DNA of 64,000 bases, from assembly GCF_000430685.1 (NCBI RefSeq), contig NZ_AUMM01000003.1, forward strand, positions 122,624-186,623. The letters run 5' to 3'. Each line of letters begins with the position of its first letter. Within the stretch, counting starts at the first letter, position 1. Below are positions 28,340 to 38,582 of the stretch, one piece after another. Source of the stretch: Tuberibacillus calidus DSM 17572. Lineage in GTDB: Bacteria; Bacillota; Bacilli; Bacillales; Sporolactobacillaceae. The position numbers and the translations under genes are program-made. The notes below the pieces were generated by a model that saw only the letters and a program-made list of their open reading frames with translations, was not told where the DNA came from and ran no database searches.

Positions 28340-28804
28340 ATGATGCCGTATCTTTTTATATTTATTTCTGCCGTAACTTTATATACTTTTGTCTTCATGG
28401 TGCCGAAACAGCTTTCCAAAGCAGAAATGGTCCATACCACTTATTTTGCCATTCTGTTTGATACACTGATGGATGTATTTCTCGATTTGCATTTAGATCT
28501 GTACGGTTATTTTCAAAAGGGTGTCGATTATCAAACGCTTCTTGTTGTTATAGGCATCTTTCCGCCAATGAATATCCTGTATTTAAACAATTTCCCATAT
28601 GGCCAATCCCTATGGGCTAAAGGGCGTTACCTCCTTATATGGAGCGTGATCGCGATTTTTTATGAATATTTAGCCGTCAAATGCGACTTGCTCTATTATC
28701 GAAAATGGTCGATATTTTACTCTGGATTATGTTATCCACCCATCCTTATCATTGCCGCCCTCAACCTGAAACTCCTCCGTTATCTCTCGGGAATTAGAAA
28801 CTAG
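28340..28804 (+). CDS. Integral membrane protein, possibly CBO0543 family
   Basis: 154 residues with four or five hydrophobic helices. PPMNILYLNNFPYGQSLWAK and IFYEYLAVKCDLLYYRKW with a following IFYSGLCYPP resemble the CBO0543 family of Firmicutes membrane proteins, whose function is unknown. The ribosome site before ATG 28340 is weak (GGTGTGTGA). It is 58 nt from the preceding gene in the same direction; the three genes probably form one unit. Confidence 0.72.
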   Translation: MMPYLFIFISAVTLYTFVFMVPKQLSKAEMVHTTYFAILFDTLMDVFLDLHLDLYGYFQKGVDYQTLLVVIGIFPPMNILYLNNFPYGQSLWAKGRYLLIWSVIAIFYEYLAVKCDLLYYRKWSIFYSGLCYPPILIIAALNLKLLRYLSGIRN

Positions 28805-28965
28805 TTAACCATTTTTTTACTGGTAAGAGAGTATTAACGTTTGTTGGCTAACATTGAAGCAATGATGACTCTGCCTTCACATAAAAGCTTGGAAGAGCCA
28901 AGTTTTCTAAATCATTTCAGCGTTCACGCATTGCCCCTTGAGGCTCGTTGGGAAAGGTTGGTCAT

Positions 28966-29015
28966 CGTCATAAGTCATGTGTTCAAGCATACACATCTTA
29001 TGACGTTATTTTTTT
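28966..29015 (+). terminator. Strong terminator or attenuator directly upstream of the molybdenum hydroxylase
   Basis: CGTCATAAG (28966-28974) pairs perfectly with CTTATGACG (28997-29005) and ATGTGT with ACACAT, with only a 2-nt bulge and an 8-nt loop; TTATTTTTTT follows. Only about 8 nt separate its T-run from the ribosome site at 29023. A promoter between terminator and gene is not possible, so transcripts of the hydroxylase should pass through it. GATGAC at 28864-28869 could pair with GTCATC at 28961-28966 as a competing fold. 28805-28965 holds no gene. Confidence 0.8.
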
Positions 29016-29035
29016 GGCAAAAGAGGGTGATGCGT

Positions 29036-31354
29036 GTGGAATGGGTCGGTCAAAACGTCATCCGTAAAGATGCGTGGGATAAGGTGACGGGCCGCGCGAA
29101 ATTTGCAGCGGACACCATGACGATGGATACATTATTTGCCGCCCTTGTGACAAGTCCGTATGCCCATGCGAAAATCCTTCAAGTCGATGTTTCTCAAGCT
29201 GAAGCGGTTCCTGGTGTTATTAAAGTGGTCACGGGAGAAGACATCGACATTTTAGTAGGTGAGGGCATTCGGGATCGTCCCATTCTGGCAAAAGACAAGG
29301 TGCGCTATTATGGGGAACCGATCGCTGTCGTCATCGCCGATTCACCAGATACCGCAAGACTTGCCGCGCCTTTTGTAAAAGCCGCTTTTTTGCCACTCCC
29401 TGTTGTTAATTCTCCACAGGAAGCGATTCAAGCGCAAGCCCCGCTCGTCCACGAACACCTTGACACCTACTATACGCCCAAGCATCTCCGCCCCATACCA
29501 GGTACCAATATCGCCCATCATGTCAAAATCAGAAAAGGGGAAGCAGACAAAAAGCTCCCAAGTTGTCCTGTGATTTATGAATCGCGTGTCTCGTTTCCAC
29601 CCTCAGATCATTGCGCAATGGAAACACGAACGGCAACCGTAGAAATTCGACCAGATGGCACGGTTTGCGTGGAATCGTCTTCGCAAGTTCCCTTTATCAT
29701 CAAAAGCTTATTCAGTGAGTTGTTTGATATTCCCCAAGACAAAATTGTCGTCACCACACCGCTCGTTGGCGGAGGTTACGGCGGGAAATCAGCGGTACAG
29801 TTAGAATTTATCGCTTATATTGCCTCACGTGCAGTGGGGGGCCAGAAAGTGATGCTAACGAATAGACGGGAAGAAGATTTCGTCACATCACCCGTCCATA
29901 TTGGGCTCGATGCTACGGTGACGATTGGATGTGATGACACCGGCCGTTTTATTGCGATGAAAATCTCCTACTTGTTTGACGGCGGTGCCTACTCTGACAA
30001 AGCGGTTGATATTTGTCGCGCGGCGGCGATTGATTGCACCGGGCCGTATCGCGTCGACCATGTCTTTTGCGATGCCTATTGCTTATATACCAACCATCCC
30101 TATCCAACAGCGTTTAGGGGTTTCGGTCATCCGGAATTAACCTATGCTGTTGAGCGGTGTATCGACGGACTCGCCGAAAAACTGGCGATGGATCCGACAG
30201 TGTTACGCAAGAAAAATCTCATTCAACCGGGTGACACGACACCGACGCAAAGTTTACTGAATAAAAGCCGGATCGGCAACTTGACGGCTTGTCTTGAAAA
30301 GGTGAAAGCCCTGATTCGTTGGGATGAAGGGGACCGCATCGAAACGGAAAACCATACCATTCGCGCCAAAGGCGTCAGTTGTTTTTGGAAAACATCCAAC
30401 ATCGGGCCAAATGTCAGTTCCGGGGCATTACTCGTTTTTAATAAAGACGGCACCGTCCATTTGGATTGTGGGGTTGTGGAAATTGGTACCGGCTCGCGTT
30501 CCGTACTCGCCCAAATCGCCGCGGAACGCCTCGGCATTGACGTCAAAGACATCCACGTTGATATGACAATTAAAACGACCACCACCCCTGAACATTATAA
30601 AACGGTCGCCTCAAGAGGGTTGTGGATGGCCGGGCGCGCGGTTTTGCGGGCCGCTGACGATGCACTGTCCCAGCTTTTTCAAATCGCTTCGCAAGTTTTA
30701 CGCGTTTCACCGGATGACTTGCGAGCGGAAGGCGGGTTTATTTTTTATAAACACGAACCTAGAAAACGCCTTAGTTTTCGCGAGCTCGCACACGGTTACC
30801 GGTATCCGAATGGAAATACAATCGGCGGGCAAGTGATCGGCCGGGGCAGTTTTGTATTGCCTAAACTCACTTTTTTGGATCCGGATACGGGTAAAGGGGA
30901 TCCGGGACCGGATTGGACTGTTGGAGCCGAAGCGGTGGAAGTCGAGTTTAATCCGAAAGATGACACGTATAAAATTTTGCGGGCGGCTTGCGTCATTGAT
31001 GCCGGTACTATTATCAATCCAATGTATGCCGAAGGACAAGTAAGAGGTGGCATGCATATGGGGCTCAGCTTCGCGAGCCGGGAAGGGTTTGTTTTTACGA
31101 AGGATGGTATCGTCATGAATAACCAATTCCGCACATATAAAGTTCTCCGTTATGGCGAAAATCCCGAATACCTCGTCGACTTTGTGCAAACCCCTTCAAT
31201 GGAGACCGCTTATGGTTTGCGGGGGATTGGCGAGCACGGTGTCATCGGCATGCCGGCCGCATTGGCTGCCAGTTTATCAAAGGCAAGCGGCGTCTTTATC
31301 AATGAACTGCCCATCATCCCAGAATTAATATGGCGGTTGAAAAGGGGGAGGTGA
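29036..31354 (+). CDS. Molybdenum hydroxylase large (molybdopterin-binding) subunit, xanthine dehydrogenase family
   Basis: 772 residues from GTG 29036 (AGAGGGT 7 nt upstream), the usual length; longer in-frame starts would cross the terminator. The N-terminal domain has DAWDKVTGRAKFAADT. The Mo-cofactor domain has LVGGGYGGKSA (about 243-253), TAFRGFGHPE (about 358-367, with the arginine important in xanthine dehydrogenases) and GLRGIGEHGVIGMPAA with the presumed catalytic Glu near 733. Substrate cannot be fixed: xanthine/hypoxanthine or another N-heterocycle fits better than CO or aldehyde because of the conserved Arg. It is the first gene of a three-gene unit. Confidence 0.9.
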   Translation: MEWVGQNVIRKDAWDKVTGRAKFAADTMTMDTLFAALVTSPYAHAKILQVDVSQAEAVPGVIKVVTGEDIDILVGEGIRDRPILAKDKVRYYGEPIAVVIADSPDTARLAAPFVKAAFLPLPVVNSPQEAIQAQAPLVHEHLDTYYTPKHLRPIPGTNIAHHVKIRKGEADKKLPSCPVIYESRVSFPPSDHCAMETRTATVEIRPDGTVCVESSSQVPFIIKSLFSELFDIPQDKIVVTTPLVGGGYGGKSAVQLEFIAYIASRAVGGQKVMLTNRREEDFVTSPVHIGLDATVTIGCDDTGRFIAMKISYLFDGGAYSDKAVDICRAAAIDCTGPYRVDHVFCDAYCLYTNHPYPTAFRGFGHPELTYAVERCIDGLAEKLAMDPTVLRKKNLIQPGDTTPTQSLLNKSRIGNLTACLEKVKALIRWDEGDRIETENHTIRAKGVSCFWKTSNIGPNVSSGALLVFNKDGTVHLDCGVVEIGTGSRSVLAQIAAERLGIDVKDIHVDMTIKTTTTPEHYKTVASRGLWMAGRAVLRAADDALSQLFQIASQVLRVSPDDLRAEGGFIFYKHEPRKRLSFRELAHGYRYPNGNTIGGQVIGRGSFVLPKLTFLDPDTGKGDPGPDWTVGAEAVEVEFNPKDDTYKILRAACVIDAGTIINPMYAEGQVRGGMHMGLSFASREGFVFTKDGIVMNNQFRTYKVLRYGENPEYLVDFVQTPSMETAYGLRGIGEHGVIGMPAALAASLSKASGVFINELPIIPELIWRLKRGR

Positions 31355-31366
31355 AAGGGCTTGGCG

Positions 31367-32185
31367 ATGGAGTATTACCGGCCCACGACGATAAAAGAAG
31401 CTTTGCAATTATATCAACAATTGTCTTATGCCGGGAAAAATCCGGCCTATATGTCGGGTGGCACAGAAATCGTCACATTATCCCGTTTTCATTTATTTCA
31501 AGCCGCTTCACTCATCGATCTAACGCATATACCGGAGACACGAGTTCACGATGTTGATGGAAACCACCTCGTCCTTGGGGCAAGCTTGACGTTAAATGAA
31601 ATTAGTGAAAAAAATGGTTTTCCGCTTCTTGCCGTAACAGCGAGCCGCGTCGCTGATCATACGACACGGAATCACATTACGTTGGGCGGCAACATCAGCG
31701 GGAAAATCATTTATAAAGAAGCGATTTTGCCGTTACTCGTTTCCGACAGTCTGCTACTTATTGCCAGCTTTGAAGGGCTGAAAACGGTCCCCATCCATGC
31801 CGTTTTCCATAAAGAGCCCCACCTTTCGCCTGGGGAATGGGTCGTGCAAGTTTTGACGGAGAAAAATGCGGTGGATCGTCCGTTTTTCAGCGTCAAAAAG
31901 CGAAAAATTGACGTAATTGACTATCCGCTTTTAACGCTTACAGCTATTAAAGTGGATGGTAAGCTGCGCGTCGCCATATCTGGCCTCTGCGACTTTCCGT
32001 TTCGTTCGGTGGCCATGGAGCAGGTTTTGAATGACCCGTCACGCCCGGTGTCAGCAAGAATCATCGAGGCGTTAAAGGTTATTCCGGGAGACGTCCGCAA
32101 TGATTGGATCGCATCGGCGGAGTATCGGAGGTTTGTGTTACAAACGACTTTAGAGGAAATGTATGCGGCATTGGGGGGAATGTAA
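31367..32185 (+). CDS. Molybdenum hydroxylase FAD-binding (medium) subunit
   Basis: 272 residues from ATG 31367, with AAAGGG 7 nt upstream. It starts MEYYRPTTIKEALQLYQQL, has the FAD loop MSGGTEIVT and the second flavin motif TTRNHITLGGNISG, then a CO-dehydrogenase-type C-terminal domain. It passes electrons from the iron-sulphur subunit to FAD and then to NAD or another acceptor. Extra Fe-S cysteines are not seen. The stop overlaps the start of the small subunit by 1 nt. Confidence 0.9.
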   Translation: MEYYRPTTIKEALQLYQQLSYAGKNPAYMSGGTEIVTLSRFHLFQAASLIDLTHIPETRVHDVDGNHLVLGASLTLNEISEKNGFPLLAVTASRVADHTTRNHITLGGNISGKIIYKEAILPLLVSDSLLLIASFEGLKTVPIHAVFHKEPHLSPGEWVVQVLTEKNAVDRPFFSVKKRKIDVIDYPLLTLTAIKVDGKLRVAISGLCDFPFRSVAMEQVLNDPSRPVSARIIEALKVIPGDVRNDWIASAEYRRFVLQTTLEEMYAALGGM

Positions 32186-32676
32186 TGCTTCATGTGGGAT
32201 CGCTCGAGAAAGTGCGACTTAACATTAATGGCCACAATCGATGGGTCACCATTAAGGCGAGCGAACGGTTAATCGATGTATTAAGAAATCGGCTCGGGTA
32301 TACCGGTTGCAAACCGGGGTGTTTAAATGGTGATTGCGGCGCCTGTACCGTTTTAGTAGATGGTGTGCCCATGAAATCTTGCATGATGCTAGCACCTCAG
32401 GTTGTTGGTAAAGCGATCACAACCATTGAAGGGTTAGAGGGGACGGATGTTCAAAAAGCGTTCATTGAGCATAATGCCTTTCAATGCGGTTACTGCACCC
32501 CCGGATTCATTATGAATATTGAAGGATTGCTAGCGAAACACCGCCATGCAGATGAGGCAATCATTGAGGATTGGTTGCAATCCAATATCTGCCGTTGCAC
32601 AAGTTATCAGGAAATGAAAGCGGCGATTCAAGACGTCTTACATAAGCGCGATCAGAACCATGAAGAGCTTGAATAA
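32185..32676 (+). CDS. Molybdenum hydroxylase [2Fe-2S] (small) subunit
   Basis: 163 residues from ATG 32185 (GGGGGG upstream). The plant-type ferredoxin cluster ligands are Cys46, Cys51, Cys54 and Cys66 (GCLNGDCGACTVLVDG, MKSC). The second cluster uses Cys101/104 (FQCGYCTPGF) and Cys136/138 (NICRCTSY). Both are complete. Gene order large-medium-small is one of the usual orders. Maturation genes for the Mo cofactor (moa, mob, xdhC-like) are not in the window. Confidence 0.94.
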   Translation: MLHVGSLEKVRLNINGHNRWVTIKASERLIDVLRNRLGYTGCKPGCLNGDCGACTVLVDGVPMKSCMMLAPQVVGKAITTIEGLEGTDVQKAFIEHNAFQCGYCTPGFIMNIEGLLAKHRHADEAIIEDWLQSNICRCTSYQEMKAAIQDVLHKRDQNHEELE

Positions 32677-32803
32677 CGGTTTTCCAAAAACCTAGAAGAA
32701 TAATTTTAATAATATTTAAAAAGCTGAGTATATTATCTATAAAAAAGTTGAACACTATTGGACTTTAACAAAATGTTGTATGGATAGGGGGTGTTTCCAG
32801 CCG

Positions 32804-33790
32804 ATGGTCGTGAACTTGCTTGAAGTAAAAAATCTCAAAACCTATTTTTTCACTGGTAAGAAGGTGCTTCCTGCTGTCGATAGCGTGAATTTTACCATAC
32901 ATAAAGGAGAGACCGTCGCCCTTGTTGGGGAATCCGGGTGTGGCAAGAGCATCACGTCGCTTTCCATCATACAACTCGTGCCTCAGCCCGGAGGAAAAAT
33001 TGTTGAAGGTGAAATCATATTTGATGGCGTGGATTTAACAAAACTCTCAGAGAAAGCGTTGTGCCAAATTCGCGGCAAGGAAATTTCGATGATCTTCCAA
33101 GAGCCAATGACCTCTCTTAATCCGGTCTTAACGGTCGGTGAGCAAATCATCGAAGTGCTGGTGTACCATCAAAAAATGGATCGAAAAGCCGCACGAAAAA
33201 AGGCGGCGGAATTACTCGAATTAGTCGGTTTCCCGCGAGCCGAATCGGTGTTAGACGAATATCCGCATCGGTTATCAGGTGGGATGCGTCAAAGAGTGAT
33301 GATTGCGATGGCTGTGAGCTGTCAGCCCAAACTCCTCATTGCTGATGAGCCGACGACGGCCCTTGATGTCACCATTCAGGCACAAATTTTAGAATTGCTG
33401 AAAGACTTGACGAAAAAGTTGGACATGTCCATACTGCTCATCACGCATGATTTAGGCGTCGTCTCGGAAATGGCGGAAAGAGTGATCGTCATGTACGCCG
33501 GACAAGTCGTCGAAGAAGCGCCAATTGAAGCCTTACTCAATTACCCTCTTCATCCCTATACTGACGGGCTAATCCAATCGGTTCCGGGGATTTCCGGTCA
33601 CACTGAACGTTTAGCATCCATACCAGGAAATGTCCCGACACCGGATCGGTATCCCTCTGGCTGTCGATTTGCGCCGCGATGCAAAAAAGCTTTTGATCGC
33701 TGTTTTAAGGAAGCACCTGAATTAACCGATCACGGCGACCAACGCCGTGTGCGTTGTTTCTTATATGAGATGGGGGATGATACCCCTTGA
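32804..33790 (+). CDS. Dipeptide/oligopeptide ABC transporter ATPase (DppD/OppD type)
   Basis: 328 residues from ATG 32804. Walker A is GESGCGKS, signature [14 protein letters not shown] and Walker [15 protein letters not shown]. The oligopeptide-type C-terminal extension has [15 protein letters not shown], which in related transporters holds a 4Fe-4S site. ATG 32780 has no ribosome site; the GGGGGTG stretch is about 12 nt before 32804, so the start is not certain. It begins the transporter unit: two ATPases, binding protein, two permeases. Confidence 0.93.
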   Translation: MVVNLLEVKNLKTYFFTGKKVLPAVDSVNFTIHKGETVALVGESGCGKSITSLSIIQLVPQPGGKIVEGEIIFDGVDLTKLSEKALCQIRGKEISMIFQEPMTSLNPVLTVGEQIIEVLVYHQKMDRKAARKKAAELLELVGFPRAESVLDEYPHRLSGGMRQRVMIAMAVSCQPKLLIADEPTTALDVTIQAQILELLKDLTKKLDMSILLITHDLGVVSEMAERVIVMYAGQVVEEAPIEALLNYPLHPYTDGLIQSVPGISGHTERLASIPGNVPTPDRYPSGCRFAPRCKKAFDRCFKEAPELTDHGDQRRVRCFLYEMGDDTP

Positions 33791-34812
33791 CTGCTGAAGT
33801 AAGACGTGATCAACAAAGCATCCAATCGGTGACTGATGGCGTTTTATTAGAAGTTCGCAATCTGAAAAAATACTTTCCCATAAAAACCGGCCTGCTGCAG
33901 AAAACGACGGGATACATCCGTGCAGTGGACGGTATAAGTTTTTATGTAAAAAAAGGGGAGACACTCGGCATCGTAGGAGAGTCTGGTTGCGGAAAATCAA
34001 CAGCAGGGCGAACGATTATTCGTCTGTATGAACCAACGGAAGGTCAAATTATTTTTAAAGGTAAAGATATCAGCCGTCTTCCTGAGAATCGTTTGCGGCA
34101 ACAGATCCGTCGGGACATTCAAATGATTTTTCAAGACCCTTACGCTTCGTTAAATCCAAGAAAAACAGTTGAGAAAGTGCTGAAGGAGCCGCTTAAAACC
34201 CATCGTTACTTTAAGATGAAATCAGAATATCAGGATCGTGTGGACGAACTCCTTACACTTGTTGGTCTTGATCCCAGTTATAAGAACCGATATCCTCACG
34301 AATTTTCTGGCGGACAAAGACAACGTATCGGCATTGCCCGTGCATTAGCGCTTAATCCCGATTTAATTATTGCTGATGAAGCGGTTTCTGCGCTTGATGT
34401 GTCTATACAGGCACAAATTATTAATTTGTTGCAAGACTTGCAAGCGAGGTTTCAACTCACGTATCTATTTATCTCTCATGACCTCTCTGTTGTCCGCCAC
34501 ATATCCGACCGCGTCGTTGTCTTGTATCTCGGACGTTTGATGGAATGGGCAGCAAAGGAGGATTTATTCAACCAACCGCTTCACCCCTATACCCAGGCCT
34601 TACTTTCGGCGGTCCCAGTCATAAGAAGAAAAGACGAACAGATCCGGGAACGGATTGTGTTACAGGGCGATTTACCGAGTCCGGCCGATCCTCCGACAGG
34701 TTGTGTGTTTCATACACGCTGTCCCATGGCGATGGACATTTGTCGAAAACAGGTGCCGCATCCGAAAGCCTATCGTCCCGGCCATTTTGTCGCTTGTCAT
34801 CTTTATGACTAG
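33787..34812 (+). CDS. Dipeptide/oligopeptide ABC transporter ATPase (DppF/OppF type)
   Basis: 341 residues from TTG 33787, overlapping the previous stop by 4 nt, with GGGGGAT upstream. Walker A GESGCGKS, signature [15 protein letters not shown], Walker [15 protein letters not shown]. The C-terminal [15 protein letters not shown] is the conserved cysteine region. It pairs with the preceding ATPase as a heterodimer. Confidence 0.94.
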   Translation: MTAEVRRDQQSIQSVTDGVLLEVRNLKKYFPIKTGLLQKTTGYIRAVDGISFYVKKGETLGIVGESGCGKSTAGRTIIRLYEPTEGQIIFKGKDISRLPENRLRQQIRRDIQMIFQDPYASLNPRKTVEKVLKEPLKTHRYFKMKSEYQDRVDELLTLVGLDPSYKNRYPHEFSGGQRQRIGIARALALNPDLIIADEAVSALDVSIQAQIINLLQDLQARFQLTYLFISHDLSVVRHISDRVVVLYLGRLMEWAAKEDLFNQPLHPYTQALLSAVPVIRRKDEQIRERIVLQGDLPSPADPPTGCVFHTRCPMAMDICRKQVPHPKAYRPGHFVACHLYD

Positions 34813-34884
34813 GGTTTGGATAAAAAAAGGTGATCACTCGCAAAGCACTGCCGAGGGGGGTGAAAAGGATAGCACCAAATCATG

Positions 34885-34908
34885 AAAAACCTTTTTGAAG
34901 GATTTTTT
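34885..34908 (+). terminator. Small hairpin with T-run before the binding-protein gene
   Basis: AAAACCTT pairs with AAGG-a-TTTT around TTTG, ending in TTTTTT. It is weak; it may reduce read-through between ATPase and binding-protein genes. Confidence 0.4.
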
Positions 34909-34932
34909 AATTTTTAAAAGGGGGAGGACATT

Positions 34933-36585
34933 ATGCGAGCATTTAGAAAGTGGCATAGGATTATTGTTTTTATTTTTATAGTGGCGCTTGTGCTTTCGGG
35001 CTGCAGTCAAAAAAATGCCACAACCGACACCTACAAGCAAACTGACGAAACATCGGGAAACACCGAAAAGCCGAAAGATGGGGGGAACCTCATTATTGGC
35101 ACATCGGGTTCACCGACTTTGTTTAATCCTTATTATTCTGAAGATACCGCAAGTAGTGATATTGAAGGCATGATTTTCAATGGGTTGGTCACGGTGGATG
35201 AAAATCTGAATCCTGTCGGTGACTTGGCGAAAAATTGGGATATCTCCGATGACGGGTTAACTTACACCTTTCACCTCAAAGATAATGTCAAGTGGCAGGA
35301 CGGACAACCTTTTACTGCCGATGATGTCGTCTTCAGTTACAGCATACCGATGAATAAAGATTATACTGGTCCGCGGGCTTCGGATTTTGAAAAAATTAAA
35401 GAAGTCAAGGCTCTTGATGAACATACCGTTCAAGTAACTTTAAAACAACCGTTTGCGCCATTCTTAACAAGCACAGCGGGCTATGGGATTTTGCCGAAAC
35501 ACCTTTTACAGGACGTCCCGATCAAAGAATTAGATAAGGCTTCTTTTAATACAAAGCAACCGATCGGTACTGGACCCTATAAGTTTGTGGAATGGAAGGA
35601 CGGCCAATACGTCAAACTCGAAGCCAATAAAGACTATTATGAAGGGCGCCCACATATTGATACCGTTACGATTAAATTCATACCGGATGCAAACGCTATT
35701 CTCACGCAATTTCAAGCCGGTGATATCGACTATATGGCTTTACAATCGACCGATTTAGCGACAGGAGAACAACTCGTTAAACAAGGGAAAGCAAAAATCA
35801 AAACAACCCCCTCCCTTTCATACACTTTCATAGGCTATAACCAATTAAACCCGCTCTTTAAAGATAAAAAAGTCCGGCAAGCGTTGACCCACGCCCTCGA
35901 TCGGGAAAAAATCATTCAAGCCGTGATGAATGGTGATGGTAAGATCGCCAACACCCCAGGATCCCCGCTGGAAAAATGGGCGTATAACCCGGATGTTCCG
36001 ACTTTTGATTACGATGTCGACAAAGCTAAGAAATTGTTGGCAGAGGCAGGCTGGAAAGATACAGACGGTGATGGCATTCTTGATAAAAAGGGCAAGAAAT
36101 TCTCCTTCGTCATAAAAACCAATCAAGGGAATAAAGTAAGGGAACAAATCGCCCAAGTCGTCCAACAAATGTGGAAGGAAGTAGGCATTGAAGCAAAACC
36201 GAAAATCCAAGAGTGGAGTTCCTTTATTAAGGATGTCACCGCGCCGACATGGAACTTCGATGCTTGTATCTTAGGTTGGGCGCTTGGCGTCGACCCAGAT
36301 CCGTCAGATATTTTCAGTTCCAAAGAAATCGCTCAAGGCTTAAATTTTGTTCATTACAAGAATCCTGAATTAGATAAATTGATGGCTGAAAACACCAAAA
36401 TTACAGACCGTGAACAGCGCGGAGAAATGATTAAGGAAATTCAAGCCGGCATTGCCGAAGATCAACCCTATACCTTCTTGTACTATGACAACGATCATAT
36501 TATGTACAATCCGAAATTGCAAAATGTTCAACAACACCCATCCATTGCCTATTACAAAATTAAAGATTGGTGGATCAAACAATAG
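34933..36585 (+). CDS. Peptide-binding lipoprotein (DppA/OppA, SBP family 5)
   Basis: 550 residues. The signal peptide has a clear lipobox (LVLSGC at about 20-25), so the mature protein is a membrane-anchored lipoprotein. GLVTVDENLNPVGDLAKNWDISDDGLTYTFHLKDNVKW and PIGTGPYKFVEWKDGQYV are SBP_bac_5 hallmarks (read as separate stretches). It captures di- or oligopeptides outside the cell and delivers them to the permeases encoded next. The ribosome site is AAAGGGGGAGG. Its terminator-like hairpin downstream should leave the binding protein more abundant than the permeases. Confidence 0.94.
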   Translation: MRAFRKWHRIIVFIFIVALVLSGCSQKNATTDTYKQTDETSGNTEKPKDGGNLIIGTSGSPTLFNPYYSEDTASSDIEGMIFNGLVTVDENLNPVGDLAKNWDISDDGLTYTFHLKDNVKWQDGQPFTADDVVFSYSIPMNKDYTGPRASDFEKIKEVKALDEHTVQVTLKQPFAPFLTSTAGYGILPKHLLQDVPIKELDKASFNTKQPIGTGPYKFVEWKDGQYVKLEANKDYYEGRPHIDTVTIKFIPDANAILTQFQAGDIDYMALQSTDLATGEQLVKQGKAKIKTTPSLSYTFIGYNQLNPLFKDKKVRQALTHALDREKIIQAVMNGDGKIANTPGSPLEKWAYNPDVPTFDYDVDKAKKLLAEAGWKDTDGDGILDKKGKKFSFVIKTNQGNKVREQIAQVVQQMWKEVGIEAKPKIQEWSSFIKDVTAPTWNFDACILGWALGVDPDPSDIFSSKEIAQGLNFVHYKNPELDKLMAENTKITDREQRGEMIKEIQAGIAEDQPYTFLYYDNDHIMYNPKLQNVQQHPSIAYYKIKDWWIKQ

Positions 36586-36595
36586 TCAACGTTGG

Positions 36596-36626
36596 AAAAG
36601 GGGGAAGGGCCCTTCCTCCTTTTCTT
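36596..36626 (+). terminator. Leaky terminator between binding protein and permeases
   Basis: AAAAGGGGGAAGGG (36596-36609) can fold back on CCCTTCCTCCTTTT (36610-36623), and TTCTT runs follow. Such hairpins inside transporter operons usually lower permease output relative to the binding protein. Confidence 0.6.
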
Positions 36627-36654
36627 GCATTCTTTCAAGATGGGGGAGAGCCGG

Positions 36655-37605
36655 ATGATCACATATATTATTCGCCGCATTCTCGTCTCGATTCCGCTTC
36701 TATTAGGGATATCGATCCTCTCTTTTTTGATCATTCAATTAGCACCTGGTGATCCAACTTCACTGTTCTTGGATCCGAATATTAAGCCGGAAGATCGTGA
36801 AGCCTTTATAGAAGCTTACGGATTGAATGATCCAGTTTACATTCAATACTTTCATTGGTTATGGCAAATTTTACATGGGAATTTTGGACAATCACTGATT
36901 ATGCACGGCATACCGGTTTCTGAGCTTATTTTGGGGCGATTGCCAAATACATTGCTGTTGATGGTGAGCTCTGCGGTCTTGGCCTTTATCATATCCATAC
37001 CATTTGGCGTTTTATCGGCAACCAAACCCTATACTTTAACCGATTACACCGTGACGACCGCTTCATTTATCGGTGTAGCGACACCTAGTTTCTGGATAGG
37101 CCTTGTGTTACTCATGTTTTTTGCTGTGAAATTTCCCATTTTCCCTAGCGGAGGTGTGGCGACACTGAACGCACCATTTAGTATTTGGGACCGCCTCCAT
37201 CATTTGATATTACCCGCTTTTGTGTTAGCCGCTTCCGATATGGCCGGCTTAACAAGATATACGCGGTCAAGCATGCTTGATGTTTTGCGGCAAGATTATA
37301 TTCGTACAGCAAGAGCCAAGGGGTTCAACTCGAGGAAAGTGGTGTATAAACACGGGTTGAGAAACGCTTTGATCCCCGTTGTCACGATTGTCGGCTTAAT
37401 CATCCCGTCTTTCATCGGTGGCGCGGTCGTTGTTGAGAATATTTTTGGTTGGCCAGGAATCGGCAATCTTTTCTTAAATGCTGCCTTTCAAAGAGATTAT
37501 CCCGTGATTATGGCGTTAACAATGATTTCCGCCACATTAGTCGTCATCGGAAATCTCATTAGCGATATCCTCTATGCGATCATCGACCCACGGATTGAGT
37601 ATTAG
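36655..37605 (+). CDS. Peptide ABC transporter permease (DppB/OppB type)
   Basis: 316 residues from ATG 36655 (GGGGGAGAG upstream; longer frames would include the hairpin). Six hydrophobic helices. [20 protein letters not shown] starts the protein; the ATPase-contact EAA loop is in [40 protein letters not shown] is the DppB signature. Confidence 0.94.
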   Translation: MITYIIRRILVSIPLLLGISILSFLIIQLAPGDPTSLFLDPNIKPEDREAFIEAYGLNDPVYIQYFHWLWQILHGNFGQSLIMHGIPVSELILGRLPNTLLLMVSSAVLAFIISIPFGVLSATKPYTLTDYTVTTASFIGVATPSFWIGLVLLMFFAVKFPIFPSGGVATLNAPFSIWDRLHHLILPAFVLAASDMAGLTRYTRSSMLDVLRQDYIRTARAKGFNSRKVVYKHGLRNALIPVVTIVGLIIPSFIGGAVVVENIFGWPGIGNLFLNAAFQRDYPVIMALTMISATLVVIGNLISDILYAIIDPRIEY

Positions 37606-37616
37606 GAGGGACATGT

Positions 37617-38525
37617 ATGGCCGGACCAGAAAGGCTTACAAAGACTGTTCCTGGGAATGAAGGGATAAAACAAAAAAGAGAAACAATGTTTCGCATCACA
37701 CTGCGTAAATTTATGCGAAATAAATTAGCTGTCGCGGGTGCGGTGGTCATTTTTATCGTTGTTTTGGCTGCCATATTTGCACCGTGGCTTGCTCCATATG
37801 ACCCAGGACACCAATATCTCCTGGATAAGTTGGCAAAACCCGGCGGGAAATACCCCCTAGGAACGGATATGCTGGGAAGGGATACGTTGAGCCGATTATT
37901 ATACGGAGCTAGAGTCTCCTTGCTCGTTGGGTTTGTATCGGTGGCCGGCATCATTTTTATTGGGACGATCATCGGTGCTATCGCTGGTTATTTTGGAGGT
38001 ATTATCGATGCCTTGCTCATGCGTTTCGTAGATGTTGTCATTTCTGTGCCATCGCTTTTTTTGTTGATCACATTGGTGACCATTTTTCAACCGAGTTTAA
38101 CAACGTTAATCATCGTTTTTGCCTTGTTTAGTTGGCCGGGAACCGCGCGCATCATTCGGGGCGAATTCCTCTCCTTACGTTCAAGGGAGTTTGTGCTGGC
38201 GGCAAGAACAATGGGGGTTAGGAGCTCAAAAATTATTTTTTCACATATTTTACCAAATGTTATGGGACCGATTATTGTTACAGCCACTTTGCAAATGGGT
38301 TATGTTATTTTAGCCGAATCCGCACTCAGTTATTTTGGACTCGGGGTGCAGCCGCCGACACCAAGCTGGGGAAATATGCTCCAGGATGCCCAAAACATCA
38401 CCATTATGATCTCTGCTTGGTGGTATCCGTTGTTTCCCGGGCTTATGATACTTCTTACAGTCCTATCGTTTAATTTTGTCGGTGACGGTTTGCGTGATGC
38501 TTTCGATCCGAAGTCCATTGAATAG
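37617..38525 (+). CDS. Peptide ABC transporter permease (DppC/OppC type)
   Basis: 302 residues from ATG 37617 (TAGGAGGGAC upstream). The N-terminal OppC region is followed by [18 protein letters not shown], a DppC hallmark; the EAA loop is [39 protein letters not shown] is also typical. It forms the channel with the preceding permease. Confidence 0.95.
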   Translation: MAGPERLTKTVPGNEGIKQKRETMFRITLRKFMRNKLAVAGAVVIFIVVLAAIFAPWLAPYDPGHQYLLDKLAKPGGKYPLGTDMLGRDTLSRLLYGARVSLLVGFVSVAGIIFIGTIIGAIAGYFGGIIDALLMRFVDVVISVPSLFLLITLVTIFQPSLTTLIIVFALFSWPGTARIIRGEFLSLRSREFVLAARTMGVRSSKIIFSHILPNVMGPIIVTATLQMGYVILAESALSYFGLGVQPPTPSWGNMLQDAQNITIMISAWWYPLFPGLMILLTVLSFNFVGDGLRDAFDPKSIE

Positions 38526-38582
38526 ACAAATATTTAAAAATTCGTGTTAATCTATTATTCTATAAAAAAGGAGGTAAAAAAA

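Noticed and set aside
28805..28965. Purine, xanthine or Moco riboswitch in the hydroxylase leader
   Set aside because: None of the conserved core sequences of these riboswitches could be found, although the terminator itself is clear.
28841..29035. N-terminal extension of the hydroxylase large subunit
   Set aside because: The extension would be encoded by the terminator hairpin and is not family-like; GTG 29036 with a ribosome site gives the normal length.
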